Below the pieces are notes generated by a model. That model worked only from the letters and a program-made list of their open reading frames with translations. It did no database searches and was not told the DNA's origin. DNA of 64,000 bases from Streptomyces ficellus (GTDB taxonomy: Bacteria; Actinomycetota; Actinomycetes; Streptomycetales; Streptomycetaceae), in the NCBI RefSeq assembly GCF_009739905.1, contig NZ_CP034279.1, positions 1,550,001 through 1,614,000 of the forward strand, written 5' to 3'. This document shows, piece after piece, positions 1-8,664 of this stretch (its first letter is position 1; each line of letters begins with the position of its first letter). The position numbers and the translations under genes were made by a program.

Positions 1-499
1 CGAGGTGGTGCCAGGTGATGTCCAGCCGTTCGAGGACGGCACGGTCCTCGGCGCGCCGGGACGCGTACAGCTCCCCGGCGTCGCGGGCCCCGTTCTGGTG
101 CAGGAAGCCGCGGGCGGAGAGCGTGTAGGGCGGTGGCCCGGCCTCGGTGAAGACGGTCACGACGGTGACGGGCGCGGTGTGCCGGGCGTGCGCCATCAGG
201 GCGCCGCAGGAGAGCACCGCGTCGTCGAGGTGCGGTGACAGGACGACCAGCGGGCGGCCTTCGCCGACGGCGGCGGTGAGCCAGGCGGTTCCGGTGCGGG
301 TGTCCGTCCCGGTCCCGCCGCCGAGACCGTACGAGGCCGGGTCGCCGCCGAGGCCGTACGGGACCGGGTCGCCGCCGAGGCCGTCGGTGCCGAAGCCGTA
401 CGGGATCGGGCCGCCGGTGGCCAGGGGGTCGGTGCCCGGGGGGCCGGTCCTCAGGTGGTCGGCGTCCCGGGCGGGTGGCCGCGTGCGGTCGGTGCCCAT
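1..499 (-). CDS. PIG-L family deacetylase (3' end outside window)
   Basis: Metal-dependent de-N-acetylase of the PIG-L/LmbE family, which removes acetyl groups from N-acetylglucosaminyl or related amino-sugar conjugates. After a low-complexity N-terminal segment rich in Gly, Pro, Tyr and Asp (about residues 10-60, repeating YGLGGD-like units), the fold starts with LVVLSPHLDDAVLSCGALMA. Its HLDD is the variant of the usual AHPDD zinc motif. The start is ATG at 499, preceded by GAGAGGAGG. It overlaps the end of the upstream glycosyltransferase gene by 49 nt, so it belongs to the same operon. The C-terminal half is beyond base 1. Family assignment is firm; the substrate is unknown, though the neighbours suggest a cell-surface glycoconjugate. 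Confidence 0.85.
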   Translation of the reverse strand, partial: MGTDRTRPPARDADHLRTGPPGTDPLATGGPIPYGFGTDGLGGDPVPYGLGGDPASYGLGGGTGTDTRTGTAWLTAAVGEGRPLVVLSPHLDDAVLSCGALMAHARHTAPVTVVTVFTEAGPPPYTLSARGFLHQNGARDAGELYASRRAEDRAVLERLDITWHHL

Positions 500-1677
500 G
501 GTCGCGTCGCCTCCTCTCGTGCGCGCCGTGCGGGGGGTCGCCGAGGGACCAGCAGGGCGCGCGCCAGGGCGAGGTAGCTGTCGGTCATCCGGTCCCAGGT
601 GTAGTGGCGGGCGGTGTCGGCCGCCTGGCGGCCCAGGCGGGCGCGCCACGGCCGGTCGGCGGCCAGGGCCCGTATGCGGTCGGCCAGTGCGTCCACGTCG
701 AAGGGCGGTACGGGAACCCCGCCGCCGTCGCGCATCCAGGCCAGGGTGGGCAGCGCGAAGTGCAGGACGGGCTTGCCGAAGGACATGCCCTCGAGGGCGG
801 ACAGCCCGAACGTCTCGTTGCGCGAGGGCAGCACGACGAACGCGCTGTCCCGCAGGAGGCGCTCCTTGGCGGCGCCCGAGACGCGGCCGGTGCGGTGCAC
901 GCCGTCGCCGTGGCGGGCGAGGAGCGCGTCGAGGCGCTTCTCCTCCCCGGCGGTCCCGTTGCCGGCGAGGACCAGGGGCAGGCCGGGGCGGGCCCGGGCG
1001 TAGGCGGCGAGCAGCAGGTCCAGGCCCTTCTGCCGGGTGTCGACGCGGCCGAGGCAGAGGATGTGGGTTCCCTCGCCGGGGTGCTGGTCCTCGGCGGGCC
1101 GGGGGTCGACGCCGTTGGGGATGGTCCGGACGCGGGCCCGGGGGCTCAGGCGGCCGACGGTGGCCGCGTCGGCGGCGTTCATGACGACGAGGTCGCGGTA
1201 GCAGCGCAGGCCGAGCCGTTCCACCAGGAAGAACGGGAGGTGGTACTTGCGCCACATCGCCTCTCCGGTGCGTCCCTGGTCGATGCCGACGACGGGGGCG
1301 CGGGTGACGAGGGGCAGGAAGCTGGTGGAGAAGGGCGGGGTGAAGCTCTCCAGCCACAGGTCGTGCGGCAGCCGCCGGGCGACGAGCGGGAGCAGCGCCT
1401 GGAAGAGGAGCTGGCCGGCCCGTGGCCCGGCCCGGCGGACGGGCAGCGTGCGGTAGTGGACGGCGCCGGCCGTGCGGGTGCCGCTGTGCCGGCCGGCGGT
1501 CACCACGGTGATGTCGAACTCCTCGGCCAGCCGGTCGGCGACCTTGCCGATGACGGCCGCTCCGCCGCCGTTGTAGTGGCCGTCGGTGACGTCGTCGTAG
1601 ACCGAGACGACGACGTGCCGCCGGTGCGGCCGGGCGGGCGGGGCCGGGACGGCGCCGGTCCGGGGGCGGGCGTTCAC
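451..1677 (-). CDS. GT4 family glycosyltransferase
   Basis: Retaining glycosyltransferase of the GT-B fold, GT4 family, 408 aa, probably acting at the inner face of the membrane in assembly of a surface glycan. The N-terminal Rossmann half contains HYNGGGAAVIGKVADRLAEE, the usual sugar-acceptor loop. The C-terminal half has IPNGVDPRP and the GT4 E-x7-E nucleotide-sugar motif in RNETFGLSALEGMSFGKPV. The start is GTG at 1677, sharing GTGA with the stop of the upstream flippase-fusion gene; this favours translational coupling. Donor and acceptor cannot be told from the sequence. Confidence 0.9.
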   Translation of the reverse strand: MNARPRTGAVPAPPARPHRRHVVVSVYDDVTDGHYNGGGAAVIGKVADRLAEEFDITVVTAGRHSGTRTAGAVHYRTLPVRRAGPRAGQLLFQALLPLVARRLPHDLWLESFTPPFSTSFLPLVTRAPVVGIDQGRTGEAMWRKYHLPFFLVERLGLRCYRDLVVMNAADAATVGRLSPRARVRTIPNGVDPRPAEDQHPGEGTHILCLGRVDTRQKGLDLLLAAYARARPGLPLVLAGNGTAGEEKRLDALLARHGDGVHRTGRVSGAAKERLLRDSAFVVLPSRNETFGLSALEGMSFGKPVLHFALPTLAWMRDGGGVPVPPFDVDALADRIRALAADRPWRARLGRQAADTARHYTWDRMTDSYLALARALLVPRRPPARRAREEATRPWAPTARGHPPGTPTT

Positions 1678-4052
1678 AGGTCCGCCCTCCGCAGCTTCTT
1701 GGCCAGGACGAGCGGGACCCGCAGGGCCAGCTCGCGGGCGGCGGGTCCGCGCCTGCCCGAGCGCAGCAGGCCGCCGGCGTGCTCCAGGCCCGCGCGCAGC
1801 GACAGGGGTACGGGCAGCGGGAGGGGCAGCCGGACGGTCTGGCCCCGGTCGAGCCGCTCGATCGCGTCGGTGGCCGCGGTGAGCGCGGCGCGCAGGGCGA
1901 GGGGCCAGCCCTCGCGCTCGGCCGCGCGCTGGGCGCGGGCGGTGACGCCGGGGGTGAGCAGGGGGCGGATGGCGAGCAGGTCGGACAGGTCCAGGGTCTG
2001 GTTCCGGAACAGTGCGTGGGCGAGCCGGATGCGGAGCTGGTCCGCCGGGTCGGGGACGAGCCGGCGGCCGCCGTCACGATCACCGTCGCCGTGGTGCGGG
2101 ACGGCGCGGGCGAACAGGTCGCCGGTGGGGATCACGGGGACGCCGTACCAGGAGACGGTCCGGTGCAGGTGTGCGGCGGGCCCTCCGTCCACCGGCTCCA
2201 GGAGGACCTTGGTGGAGCGTTCCAGCCAGTACCGGGACCGGTGCCGGTACCAGCCCGTCAGGGCGCGGTCGGCGGCGCTCCAGCGGTCTTCGGGGACGAC
2301 GAGGTCGAAGTCGTCGCGCCCGTGGCCGCCGTCGGCGTCGGCGCGGATGACGACCGCGGGGACACCGGCGGCGGTGAGCAGGCCGGTCGCCGCGGCGAGG
2401 TTGGCGCGGAGCCGGTCGTTCGCCCGGTCGGCGTCGGCGAGCGGGCCGGCCAGCCGGTCGGGGTAGCGGCGGGCGAGGCGGCCGGCGACCCGGTTGCGCT
2501 GCGCCAGGACGAGGGCGCGGCGCAGCAGTTGGTCGTCGGCCCGGCGGGCGAGGCCGTGCCACACCGCGTCGGTGAGCAGGCGTACCGTCTCGGCTCCCGC
2601 GGGCGCGGAGGGGGGCCGCCCGGCCAGCAGGGACGGCCGGGAGGGTTCGGCGGGCGAGCGGTGCCGCAGGAAGCGGACGGTTCCGTACGCGCCGACGGCG
2701 GTCGCGGCGACCGTCCAGAGCACCGGCGTCCCGCGCAGCGCGAGGAACAGCGCGGTCAGGAGCAGGGGGGCCACCAGGGAGGGGCGTACGAGGGCGCCGA
2801 AGCCCTGCCGGCGGATGAGCCGCCCGACGAGCAGGACCGTCGCGACGAGGGTGCCGACGGCGACGCCTCCCGCGAGGCCGACGACTCCGCCGGCGCGCCA
2901 GCCGACGACGAGGGCGGCGACGTACACGGCCAGTCCGAGTAGTTGCTGACGGAGGCAGCCGAAGTCGTCGACGGCCTGGCAGAAGGTGGCGGCGAGGGTG
3001 AGCGCGCCGACGGCGAGGCCGGAGATCGCGGTGAACACCAGCAGGGTGCTCATCATCGCGTAGCCGGCCGGGAAGACGGTGGTGAGGACGGCCTGGGGGG
3101 CGGTGGCGCAGACGACGGTGAACGGCAGGGCGACGGTGAGGTACATGCGTACCGCGCTGGCGGCGAGCGGGGTGCCGGCGCTCCGCCGGGCGAGGGCGGG
3201 CAGGAACGCCATGGCGATGGCGCCCGCGAGGAACAGCGGGATGCGGCCGACCATGACGCTGGCCTGGTAACTGGCCGCCGCCGCGCGGTCGGTGGGCAGG
3301 ACGGTGATCACGACGACGTCGATGGTGGACAGGAGCGCGACCAGCCCCTGGAGGGCGGCGATCTTGCCGGCCCGGCGCCACAGGTCGCCGTAGGCGCGGA
3401 CGGCGAAGCGGGGGCGTTGGCCGCCGGTCCCCAGCCCGCGGGGCCACCAGAGGAGGAACGGCAGTACGGCGATGCCGAGGGCGGCCAGGGCGCCGGTGTC
3501 GCTCAGGCCCAGCACGGACACCAGGAGCAGGCCGACGGCCACCTTCAGCACGGCCTCGCCGGTGGTGACGCAGGCGAGGGTGCGCATCCGTTCGGTGCCC
3601 TGGAGCCATCCGACGGTGACCGTGGTGACGAAGATCAGGAAGGTGCCCGCCGCCAGTACCAGGACGGTGGCCGGGGAGGCGAACCGGCTCGCCACGGCGG
3701 CCACCGCGGCGGCGGTGACCAGGGCGCCCAGGGTGGCGGCGACGGTGGCGAAGCGGACCGCCTCCGCCCGTTCGGTGTCCGTGCGGGCCCGGGCGAGGGC
3801 CTGCGCGAGCACCCAGGGGATGGAGACGAGGGCGACGGTCGCGACGCTGAGGACGAGCCCCTGTCCGGCGGCGAACACGGCGTAGGCCTGGACGTCCAGG
3901 AGCCGGGTGAGGAGCAGCGCGTACCCGTAGTTGAGGACGCCGACGGCGAGCGAGGCGACCGCGATCCAGCGTGCCCCGTGCACGGCTCTTGTCTCGTCCG
4001 GGTGCGCGGGGCGGTCCGGGCGGGTGAGGGCGGTGCGGCCGGCGGTGCTCAT
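1674..4052 (-). CDS. Polysaccharide flippase fused to nucleotidyltransferase-like domain
   Basis: Predicted 792 aa. Residues about 30-440 form a Wzx/MATE-like oligosaccharide flippase with roughly 12-14 hydrophobic segments (for example GARWIAVASLAVGVLNYGYA and the YQASVMVGRIPLFLAGAIAM region), which would move lipid-linked glycans across the membrane. Residues about 470-790 are soluble and resemble the NTP_transf_5 group of nucleotidyltransferase-like proteins: AAGVPAVVIRADADGG followed by DDFDLVVPEDRW, where the usual lysine of the family is not obvious. The start is ATG at 4052, sharing ATGA with the preceding gene; a further in-frame extension to 4382 is Arg/Pro-rich and rejected. The fusion ties a cytosolic enzyme to an exporter. 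Flippase call firm, C-terminal domain call moderate. Confidence 0.8.
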   Translation of the reverse strand: MSTAGRTALTRPDRPAHPDETRAVHGARWIAVASLAVGVLNYGYALLLTRLLDVQAYAVFAAGQGLVLSVATVALVSIPWVLAQALARARTDTERAEAVRFATVAATLGALVTAAAVAAVASRFASPATVLVLAAGTFLIFVTTVTVGWLQGTERMRTLACVTTGEAVLKVAVGLLLVSVLGLSDTGALAALGIAVLPFLLWWPRGLGTGGQRPRFAVRAYGDLWRRAGKIAALQGLVALLSTIDVVVITVLPTDRAAAASYQASVMVGRIPLFLAGAIAMAFLPALARRSAGTPLAASAVRMYLTVALPFTVVCATAPQAVLTTVFPAGYAMMSTLLVFTAISGLAVGALTLAATFCQAVDDFGCLRQQLLGLAVYVAALVVGWRAGGVVGLAGGVAVGTLVATVLLVGRLIRRQGFGALVRPSLVAPLLLTALFLALRGTPVLWTVAATAVGAYGTVRFLRHRSPAEPSRPSLLAGRPPSAPAGAETVRLLTDAVWHGLARRADDQLLRRALVLAQRNRVAGRLARRYPDRLAGPLADADRANDRLRANLAAATGLLTAAGVPAVVIRADADGGHGRDDFDLVVPEDRWSAADRALTGWYRHRSRYWLERSTKVLLEPVDGGPAAHLHRTVSWYGVPVIPTGDLFARAVPHHGDGDRDGGRRLVPDPADQLRIRLAHALFRNQTLDLSDLLAIRPLLTPGVTARAQRAAEREGWPLALRAALTAATDAIERLDRGQTVRLPLPLPVPLSLRAGLEHAGGLLRSGRRGPAARELALRVPLVLAKKLRRADL

Positions 4053-5539
4053 CCGGGGCCTTCGCCCTGCCCGGTGAGGATCTCCTGCCGGTGGGCCAGC
4101 GTCAGCGGGGTCCGGTCGACGCCCAGGCGTCGCAGGACGCGCGCGGCCCGGACCTCGTCGCAGCCGTGCAGGAGCAGCCGGAAGGTGTCGCCGTGGCGGC
4201 TCCAGCTGTCGGTCTGCCGCAGGTGGCTGCCGAGGGCGTGCTCCATCGCGTCGGCGTCGGAGGTGCGGAACCGGGCGGCGACCGCCAGGTCGCTGGGGCG
4301 CCGCCGGGAGCGGCGGTGCCGGTCGACGCGGCGCATCTCCTCGGCGGCGACGGCGGCGAGCCGTTCGGCGCTGCGGTCCCACGAGAACGCGGCGCTCCAG
4401 GCGCGGCAGCGTTCGGCCGTACGCTCACGGGCGGTCGGCTCGCGCAGGTCCTCCAGCGCCCCGGCCACGCCCTGCGCGAGGTCCGACTCGGCGGGCAGCA
4501 GCCAGCCGTTGCGGCCGTGCTGTACGGCGTCGCGCAGCCCGGGCACGTCGTAGGCCACGGCGGGCGTGCCGACGCCGTTGGCCTCGATGACGGTGAGGCC
4601 CCAGCCTTCGGCGACCGACGGCACGACGGTGAGCCAGGCGCGGGAGAGGAGTTCCTGGCGGCGTTCGTCGGTGACGCGGCCGTGGAAGTCGACGCAGCCG
4701 GACGTGCCGGTCCGGTCGGCGAGGGTGCGCAGCGGGGCGAGTTCCTCGCCGTCGCCGCAGATGTCGACGTGCAGGTCGGGGAAGCGGCGGGTCAGTTCGG
4801 GCAGGGCGCGGACCAGCAGGTCGACGCGCTTCTGCGGGACGAGGCGGCTGACGACCGTGATGGCGGGGGTCCGGCTGCGCGAGGTGTGCGTCCCGGCGGG
4901 GGGCGGTCCGCCGTTGGGCACGATGTAGATCGGGTTGTCGAAGCCGAGTTCGCGGCGGGCTCCCTCGCGGGTCGACGGGGAGACGACGACCAGGGGCCGG
5001 CCCCGGTAGACGCGCCGGCTGAGCTGCTTCTCCAGGACGCGCCCGAGCACGTTCGCGGGCCAGGGGAACCGGATGTCGAACTGGTGCTGGTGGACGTGGT
5101 GGATGACGCAGATGTCGGCCGTCCAGCGGGGGGTGAACAGGGGGGAGAAGAACGGGATGCCGTTCTGGAAGTCGATCACGGCGTCGTAGGCGTGCCGATG
5201 GCGCGTCAGGTGGCGTGCGGCGGCGGCGTACACGCCGAAGGTGCCGCCGGCCCGGACGATCCTGACGCCGTCGGTGACGGTCTCGGGCGGGGAGCCGGGG
5301 TGGCGGGCGGCGAACAGGGTGACGTGCGCCCCGGCGCGGGCGAACCGCCGGGCGATCTCGTAGCAGTAGGCCTCGGCGCCGCCGGCCTGCGGGTGCGAGG
5401 GGTCGCGCCAGTTGAGGAACAGGACGTGCGCCCTGTTGAGCTGGCCGAGTGCGGTCACCGGGGTTCCGGCGGAGCCGGGCGCGGTGGCGTTCTCGGCGGT
5501 GGTGCCGGCCGTCGGGGGCGTGTCGTCCATGGTGTTCAC
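4049..5539 (-). CDS. GT4 family glycosyltransferase with C-terminal extension
   Basis: About 496 aa from GTG at 5539 (GTGA overlap with the upstream gene); ATG at 5530 is the alternative and costs three residues. The GT-B core starts at HVLFLNWRDPSHPQAGGAE and ends with the E-x7-E motif in VAEGWGLTVIEANG; IYIVPNGGPP and VVSRLVPQKRVDLLV mark the donor-binding half. After the core (about residue 410) comes an unusual extension of about 85 residues (SDADAMEHALGSHLRQTDSW and following), which looks like a small separate alpha/beta domain rather than part of GT4. It belongs to the same coupled operon as its neighbours and probably adds a sugar to the same glycan. Confidence 0.85.
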   Translation of the reverse strand: MNTMDDTPPTAGTTAENATAPGSAGTPVTALGQLNRAHVLFLNWRDPSHPQAGGAEAYCYEIARRFARAGAHVTLFAARHPGSPPETVTDGVRIVRAGGTFGVYAAAARHLTRHRHAYDAVIDFQNGIPFFSPLFTPRWTADICVIHHVHQHQFDIRFPWPANVLGRVLEKQLSRRVYRGRPLVVVSPSTREGARRELGFDNPIYIVPNGGPPPAGTHTSRSRTPAITVVSRLVPQKRVDLLVRALPELTRRFPDLHVDICGDGEELAPLRTLADRTGTSGCVDFHGRVTDERRQELLSRAWLTVVPSVAEGWGLTVIEANGVGTPAVAYDVPGLRDAVQHGRNGWLLPAESDLAQGVAGALEDLREPTARERTAERCRAWSAAFSWDRSAERLAAVAAEEMRRVDRHRRSRRRPSDLAVAARFRTSDADAMEHALGSHLRQTDSWSRHGDTFRLLLHGCDEVRAARVLRRLGVDRTPLTLAHRQEILTGQGEGPG

Positions 5540-6306
5540 CGGGATACGGAGATGCGGATGATGTCGGTCATGGAGCGCAGTCCGTGCCGGCGGGCCGAGA
5601 AGGTGGACCCGGGGATGTCGGTCCAGTTGACCGGCACCTCGACGACGGTGCGTCCTTCGCGCAGGAGGTGGGCGAGGATCTCGACGTCGAAGGCGAAGCC
5701 GTCGACGTGGCAGGTGCGGACGGCCTCGCGGACGAGCGGGCCGTCGAAGAACTTGAAACCGCACTGGGTGTCGGCGATGCCGGGCAGCGCCAGCCGGGTC
5801 AGGCGGCGGAACACCCAGCCGCCGCAGCGGCGGGCGGCCGACTGCTCGACCTCGTAGTGCGCCCCGGGCGCGCGGCGCGAGGCGATGACCGCCGAGACGC
5901 CCGCTTCGAGCAGTTCGACGGCCGTGTCGAGGGTGCCGATGGGGGTGGCGTTGTCGGCGTCGGCGAAGCCGACGAAGCGGGCGGAGGAGGTGGCGATGCC
6001 CCGGCGGACGGCCGCTCCCTTGCCGTGGTCGCTGCACCCGATGCCGTACAGGGGGACGTCGGCGTGCTCGAACGGCCGGAGGGCGTCGAGGGTGCCGTCG
6101 GCGCTGTCGTTGTCGACCACGACGACCGCCGACGACCAGGGCCGTCCGGCCAGGAAGGCGAGGTCGTCGGCGAGGGTCGAGGGCAGCCGGCGGGCCTCGT
6201 TGTACGCGGGGACGATCAGTTCGAGGTCGACGGGGGGCCGGGTGAGCCACGGCGGGATCTCGTCCAGGGGGGCGCGGCCGGGGCGGACGGGCGGCACGGA
6301 GACCAT
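5536..6306 (-). CDS. GT2 family glycosyltransferase (DPM1/ALG5-like)
   Basis: Inverting GT-A fold glycosyltransferase, 256 aa. It opens with LELIVPAYNEARRLPSTLAD, has VVVVDNDSADGTL, and carries the metal-binding DXD as FADADNATP. The late segment DTQCGFKFF and VDGFAFDVEIL is characteristic of dolichyl/polyprenyl-phosphate sugar synthases, so the product may be a polyprenyl-phosphate-linked sugar. The start is ATG at 6306 with GAGGAGG nine bases upstream; a longer open frame to 6393 is rejected for lack of a ribosome site. It is the first gene of the leftward glycan operon; transcription probably comes from the promoter near 6830. Confidence 0.87.
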   Translation of the reverse strand: MVSVPPVRPGRAPLDEIPPWLTRPPVDLELIVPAYNEARRLPSTLADDLAFLAGRPWSSAVVVVDNDSADGTLDALRPFEHADVPLYGIGCSDHGKGAAVRRGIATSSARFVGFADADNATPIGTLDTAVELLEAGVSAVIASRRAPGAHYEVEQSAARRCGGWVFRRLTRLALPGIADTQCGFKFFDGPLVREAVRTCHVDGFAFDVEILAHLLREGRTVVEVPVNWTDIPGSTFSARRHGLRSMTDIIRISVSR

Positions 6307-6814
6307 CAGCGGTCGCCTCCTCGGGGGTGTCCGGAAGGAATCGGGGTCCGGCGGACACGACCCAGGGGTTCGTCCGGGCGGCGGGGGGCGCACGCGCGCG
6401 ACCCACGGGCCGCCGGGCCGGAGGAGGTCGGGGCCCGGCTCGGCCCGTGGGGGTCACATGGATGGGCGGGCGAGCCGTCCGGTCCGTCGGAGTCGCCGGA
6501 GCGACGGCCGCCGGGGACGCGGGCGGCGGAGACACCAGCCCGTCGGCGCCGGGGTGCCGAGCGGGGCCTGCGCACCGCCGCGCGCCGCGCCGTCGTCGCG
6601 GTGCGCAGTCGGTCGGACGCCCTGCGGGCGGGGTGGGCGCGGCCACGGTCGGGGTGGGCGCCGGTCGAACGGCGGCGGGAGGAGGCGGCAGGCCAGTCGG
6701 TCACTCGCCGGAGCGGGTGAGGTGCGGACGGCGCCGGAAGCCGGCTTGCCGGGATCGAGGACACGGTGGCCTCTTCCTACGACTGGTGCCAGGACATGCC
6801 TGCCTTGGAAACAA

Positions 6815-6843
6815 GCCTTAGCACATGCCTTGTGGGCAGTCAA
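6815..6843 (-). promoter_or_regulatory. Predicted vegetative promoter of the glycan operon
   Basis: On the minus strand TTGACT (6843-6838) is followed after 17 bases by TAAGGC (6820-6815), a good match to the housekeeping sigma consensus in a locally A/T-rich island. It faces the GT2-GT4-flippase-GT4-PIG-L operon. Confidence 0.55.
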
Positions 6844-6886
6844 TGAGATATGGGGGCATTAAGCACCCTTTGCCAGGGTTTGCCCT

Positions 6887-6924
6887 ATGCCCCGGGCCGC
6901 TCCCGCGCAGCCATGCCCCGGGCC
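6887..6924. repeat. 12-bp direct repeat
   Basis: ATGCCCCGGGCC occurs at 6887-6898 and again at 6913-6924, immediately 3' of the GT2 gene ending at 6925. Function unknown; it is not a simple terminator because the copies are direct. Confidence 0.6.
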
Positions 6925-7755
6925 TCAACCGCCCTGCTCGGCACGGTCGTTGACCGGCAGGAGCTTCGACGGCGAGGGCATCAGGCGCGGCAGTGCGTTC
7001 CGTGGCCGTTCCTCCAGCAGCGTCCGCAGAATGCGGGTGCCGTCCCGGGCGGTGCGCAGCGGGGAGCCGTCGTGGTGGCGCGGCAGTTCCCGGCTGGGCA
7101 CCTCGGCGATGCGCAGGCCGTTGTGCAGGGCGTGGGCGACGATCTCGGCACCCAGCTCGTGGCCGTCGGCCCGCAGGTCCAGCAGCCCGAGGAAGCCCCG
7201 CCGGAAGGCGCAGAAGCCGTACCAGAGGTCGGTCAGCTGCTGACCGTACAGCCGCCGGGCGACCAGCAGCAGGACGCGGTGTCCCGCCCGCCGCACCAGC
7301 GGGTAACCCGCGCTGCCGCCGCCGGCGATGAACCGCGAGCCCTTGACGAAGTCGTAGCCGTTGTCCAGGTAGTGCACGTAGTGCGGGATCTCCCGGGGTG
7401 ACATGCCGTGCGCGTCGATCAGCACGATGTGCTCACCGGTGGCGGCGAGCAGCCCGGCGTGCGGGACCCGCCCGGGGCCGGCCCCGCTAGCGGCGTGGCG
7501 GACCAGCCGGAGGACGGGGTCCCCGGCGACGCGGGGCGGCTCGGCACAGGGCTCCGGCAGGTCACCGGCGAGGACGACCTCCTCGACGCAGGCGGGCACC
7601 TGGTCCAGCAGTCGCGCCAGGTCCCGCGCGGCGGCGCGGCCGGTGCCCCGTACCGGGACCACCAGGCTGACGGCGGGCCGGCGGGGGCCCGCGGTGGGCA
7701 CGGGGCGGGGGCGGTGGTCCGTGGCCCGGCGCAGTGGGTGGTTCACCACACGCAT
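6925..7755 (-). CDS. GT2 family glycosyltransferase, atypical metal motif
   Basis: GT-A fold protein of about 276 aa from ATG at 7755. PAVSLVVPVRGTGRAAARDL opens the fold and TDLWYGFCAFRRGFLGLLDL plus DGHELGAEIVAHAL matches the second half of polyprenol-phosphate sugar transferases. The usual DXD site reads VLIDAHGMSP, so the third position is His rather than Asp. The start is uncertain: ATG 7755 has GGAGG only three bases upstream, GTG 7749 has the same GGAGG at ideal distance, and the frame stays open to 7992 with Arg/Pro-rich sequence. It probably belongs with the glycan genes to its left. Confidence 0.8.
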   Translation of the reverse strand: MRVVNHPLRRATDHRPRPVPTAGPRRPAVSLVVPVRGTGRAAARDLARLLDQVPACVEEVVLAGDLPEPCAEPPRVAGDPVLRLVRHAASGAGPGRVPHAGLLAATGEHIVLIDAHGMSPREIPHYVHYLDNGYDFVKGSRFIAGGGSAGYPLVRRAGHRVLLLVARRLYGQQLTDLWYGFCAFRRGFLGLLDLRADGHELGAEIVAHALHNGLRIAEVPSRELPRHHDGSPLRTARDGTRILRTLLEERPRNALPRLMPSPSKLLPVNDRAEQGG

Positions 7756-7889
7756 CGCCTCCGGCACCCCGAGTGCGGCGTCGTCCCCTTCATGATGCGT
7801 ACGGGCTCCGCGCACGGTCAAGGACGGCCGGTCGCGCATCGGTGACCGTGCGCGTCGGGTGCGCGCACCGACCGTCACGTCACCCGGCG

Positions 7890-7927
7890 CGGGCCGGAAG
7901 CGGCGGCCGGCGGGCCGGAAGCGGCGG
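7890..7927. repeat. Short tandem repeat, 17-bp core
   Basis: CGGGCCGGAAGCGGCGG occurs at 7890-7906 and 7911-7927, period 21, in the spacer just 3' of the GntR regulator gene. Confidence 0.6.
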
Positions 7928-8626
7928 TCAGCGGGCGGTGGCGGCCACCGCTCCGGCGCGCTCGTCGGACTCGGCCCACAGCGATCGCACATGGCCCAGG
8001 TGCCGGGCCATGCACGCCTCGGCCGCCGCCGCGTCCCCGGCGAGCATCAGGTCGAGCAGCTCGTGGTGCTCCTGGGCGGAGGCGACGAGCAGGCCGCGCT
8101 CGGCCAGGGCCGTCAGGCCGTACAGGCGGGCGCGCTTGCGGAGGTCACCGACCGTCTCGACGAGCCGGTCGTTGCCGGAGAGGGCCAGCAGGGAGAGGTG
8201 GAAGCGCCGGTCGGCGTCGAGGTAGCGGATGAGGTCGTGGTCGCGGGCGCTGGTGACGATCTCCTCGGCGACCGGCCGCAGTTCCTCCAGCTTCCGCCGG
8301 TCGGCGGAGGCGGTGATGGCGCCGATGGTGGGCACCTCGATCAGCGCGCGGAGTTCGGTGTACTGGTCGAGGTCGCGCTCGCTCACCTCGGTGATGCGGA
8401 AGCCCTTGTTGCGTACGGGTTCCACCAGGCCCTCGCCCGCGAGGTCGAGCATCGCCTCCCGCACGGGTGTGGCGGAGATGCCGAAGTCGGCGGCGAGGGC
8501 CGGGGCGGAGTAGACGGTGCCCGGTTGCAGCTCACCGGCGATCAGGGCGGCGCGCAGGGCGTGGGCCACCTGGTCGCGCAGGCGTTCCTGGCTGGTGATG
8601 AGGTTCTTCAGGTGCTGGCCTGCCAT
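7928..8626 (-). CDS. GntR family (FCD/FadR-type) regulator of hydroxyproline catabolism
   Basis: 232 aa. N-terminal winged helix (LRDQVAHALRAALIAGEL, then TVYSAPALAADFGISATPVR as the recognition part), followed by an FCD ligand-binding domain whose helices include DADRRFHLSLLAL and EHHELLDLMLAGDAAAAEAC; the D and H residues are those that normally hold a metal in FCD proteins. The start is ATG at 8626 with GGAGGCAGCGCC upstream. It is the last gene of the six-gene hydroxyproline operon, 38 bp after the epimerase, so it is probably autoregulated and probably binds the inverted repeat at 13354-13380. Binding partner inferred, family certain. Confidence 0.9.
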   Translation of the reverse strand: MAGQHLKNLITSQERLRDQVAHALRAALIAGELQPGTVYSAPALAADFGISATPVREAMLDLAGEGLVEPVRNKGFRITEVSERDLDQYTELRALIEVPTIGAITASADRRKLEELRPVAEEIVTSARDHDLIRYLDADRRFHLSLLALSGNDRLVETVGDLRKRARLYGLTALAERGLLVASAQEHHELLDLMLAGDAAAAEACMARHLGHVRSLWAESDERAGAVAATAR

Positions 8627-8664
8627 GGCGCTGCCTCCGGGAGTCGTCTCGGAATCGTAGAGGA

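Larger units (their letters stand above)
6307..6924. other. Intergenic region, possible long 5' leader
   Basis: No convincing gene. Open frames here on both strands are rich in Arg, Pro and Ala and lack recognisable domains. On the minus strand this would be a leader of about 500 nt between the promoter at 6815-6843 and the GT2 start. The part at 6780-6880 is clearly less G/C-rich than its surroundings. Confidence 0.5.

Noticed and set aside
3..500. Plus-strand frames at the left edge (such as 5-238)
   Set aside because: They oppose the PIG-L deacetylase, which has the HLDD motif and a good ribosome site.
6454..6843. A minus-strand frame of 129 codons in the leader region
   Set aside because: Arg/Pro-rich, no ribosome site, and it starts in the predicted -35 box.
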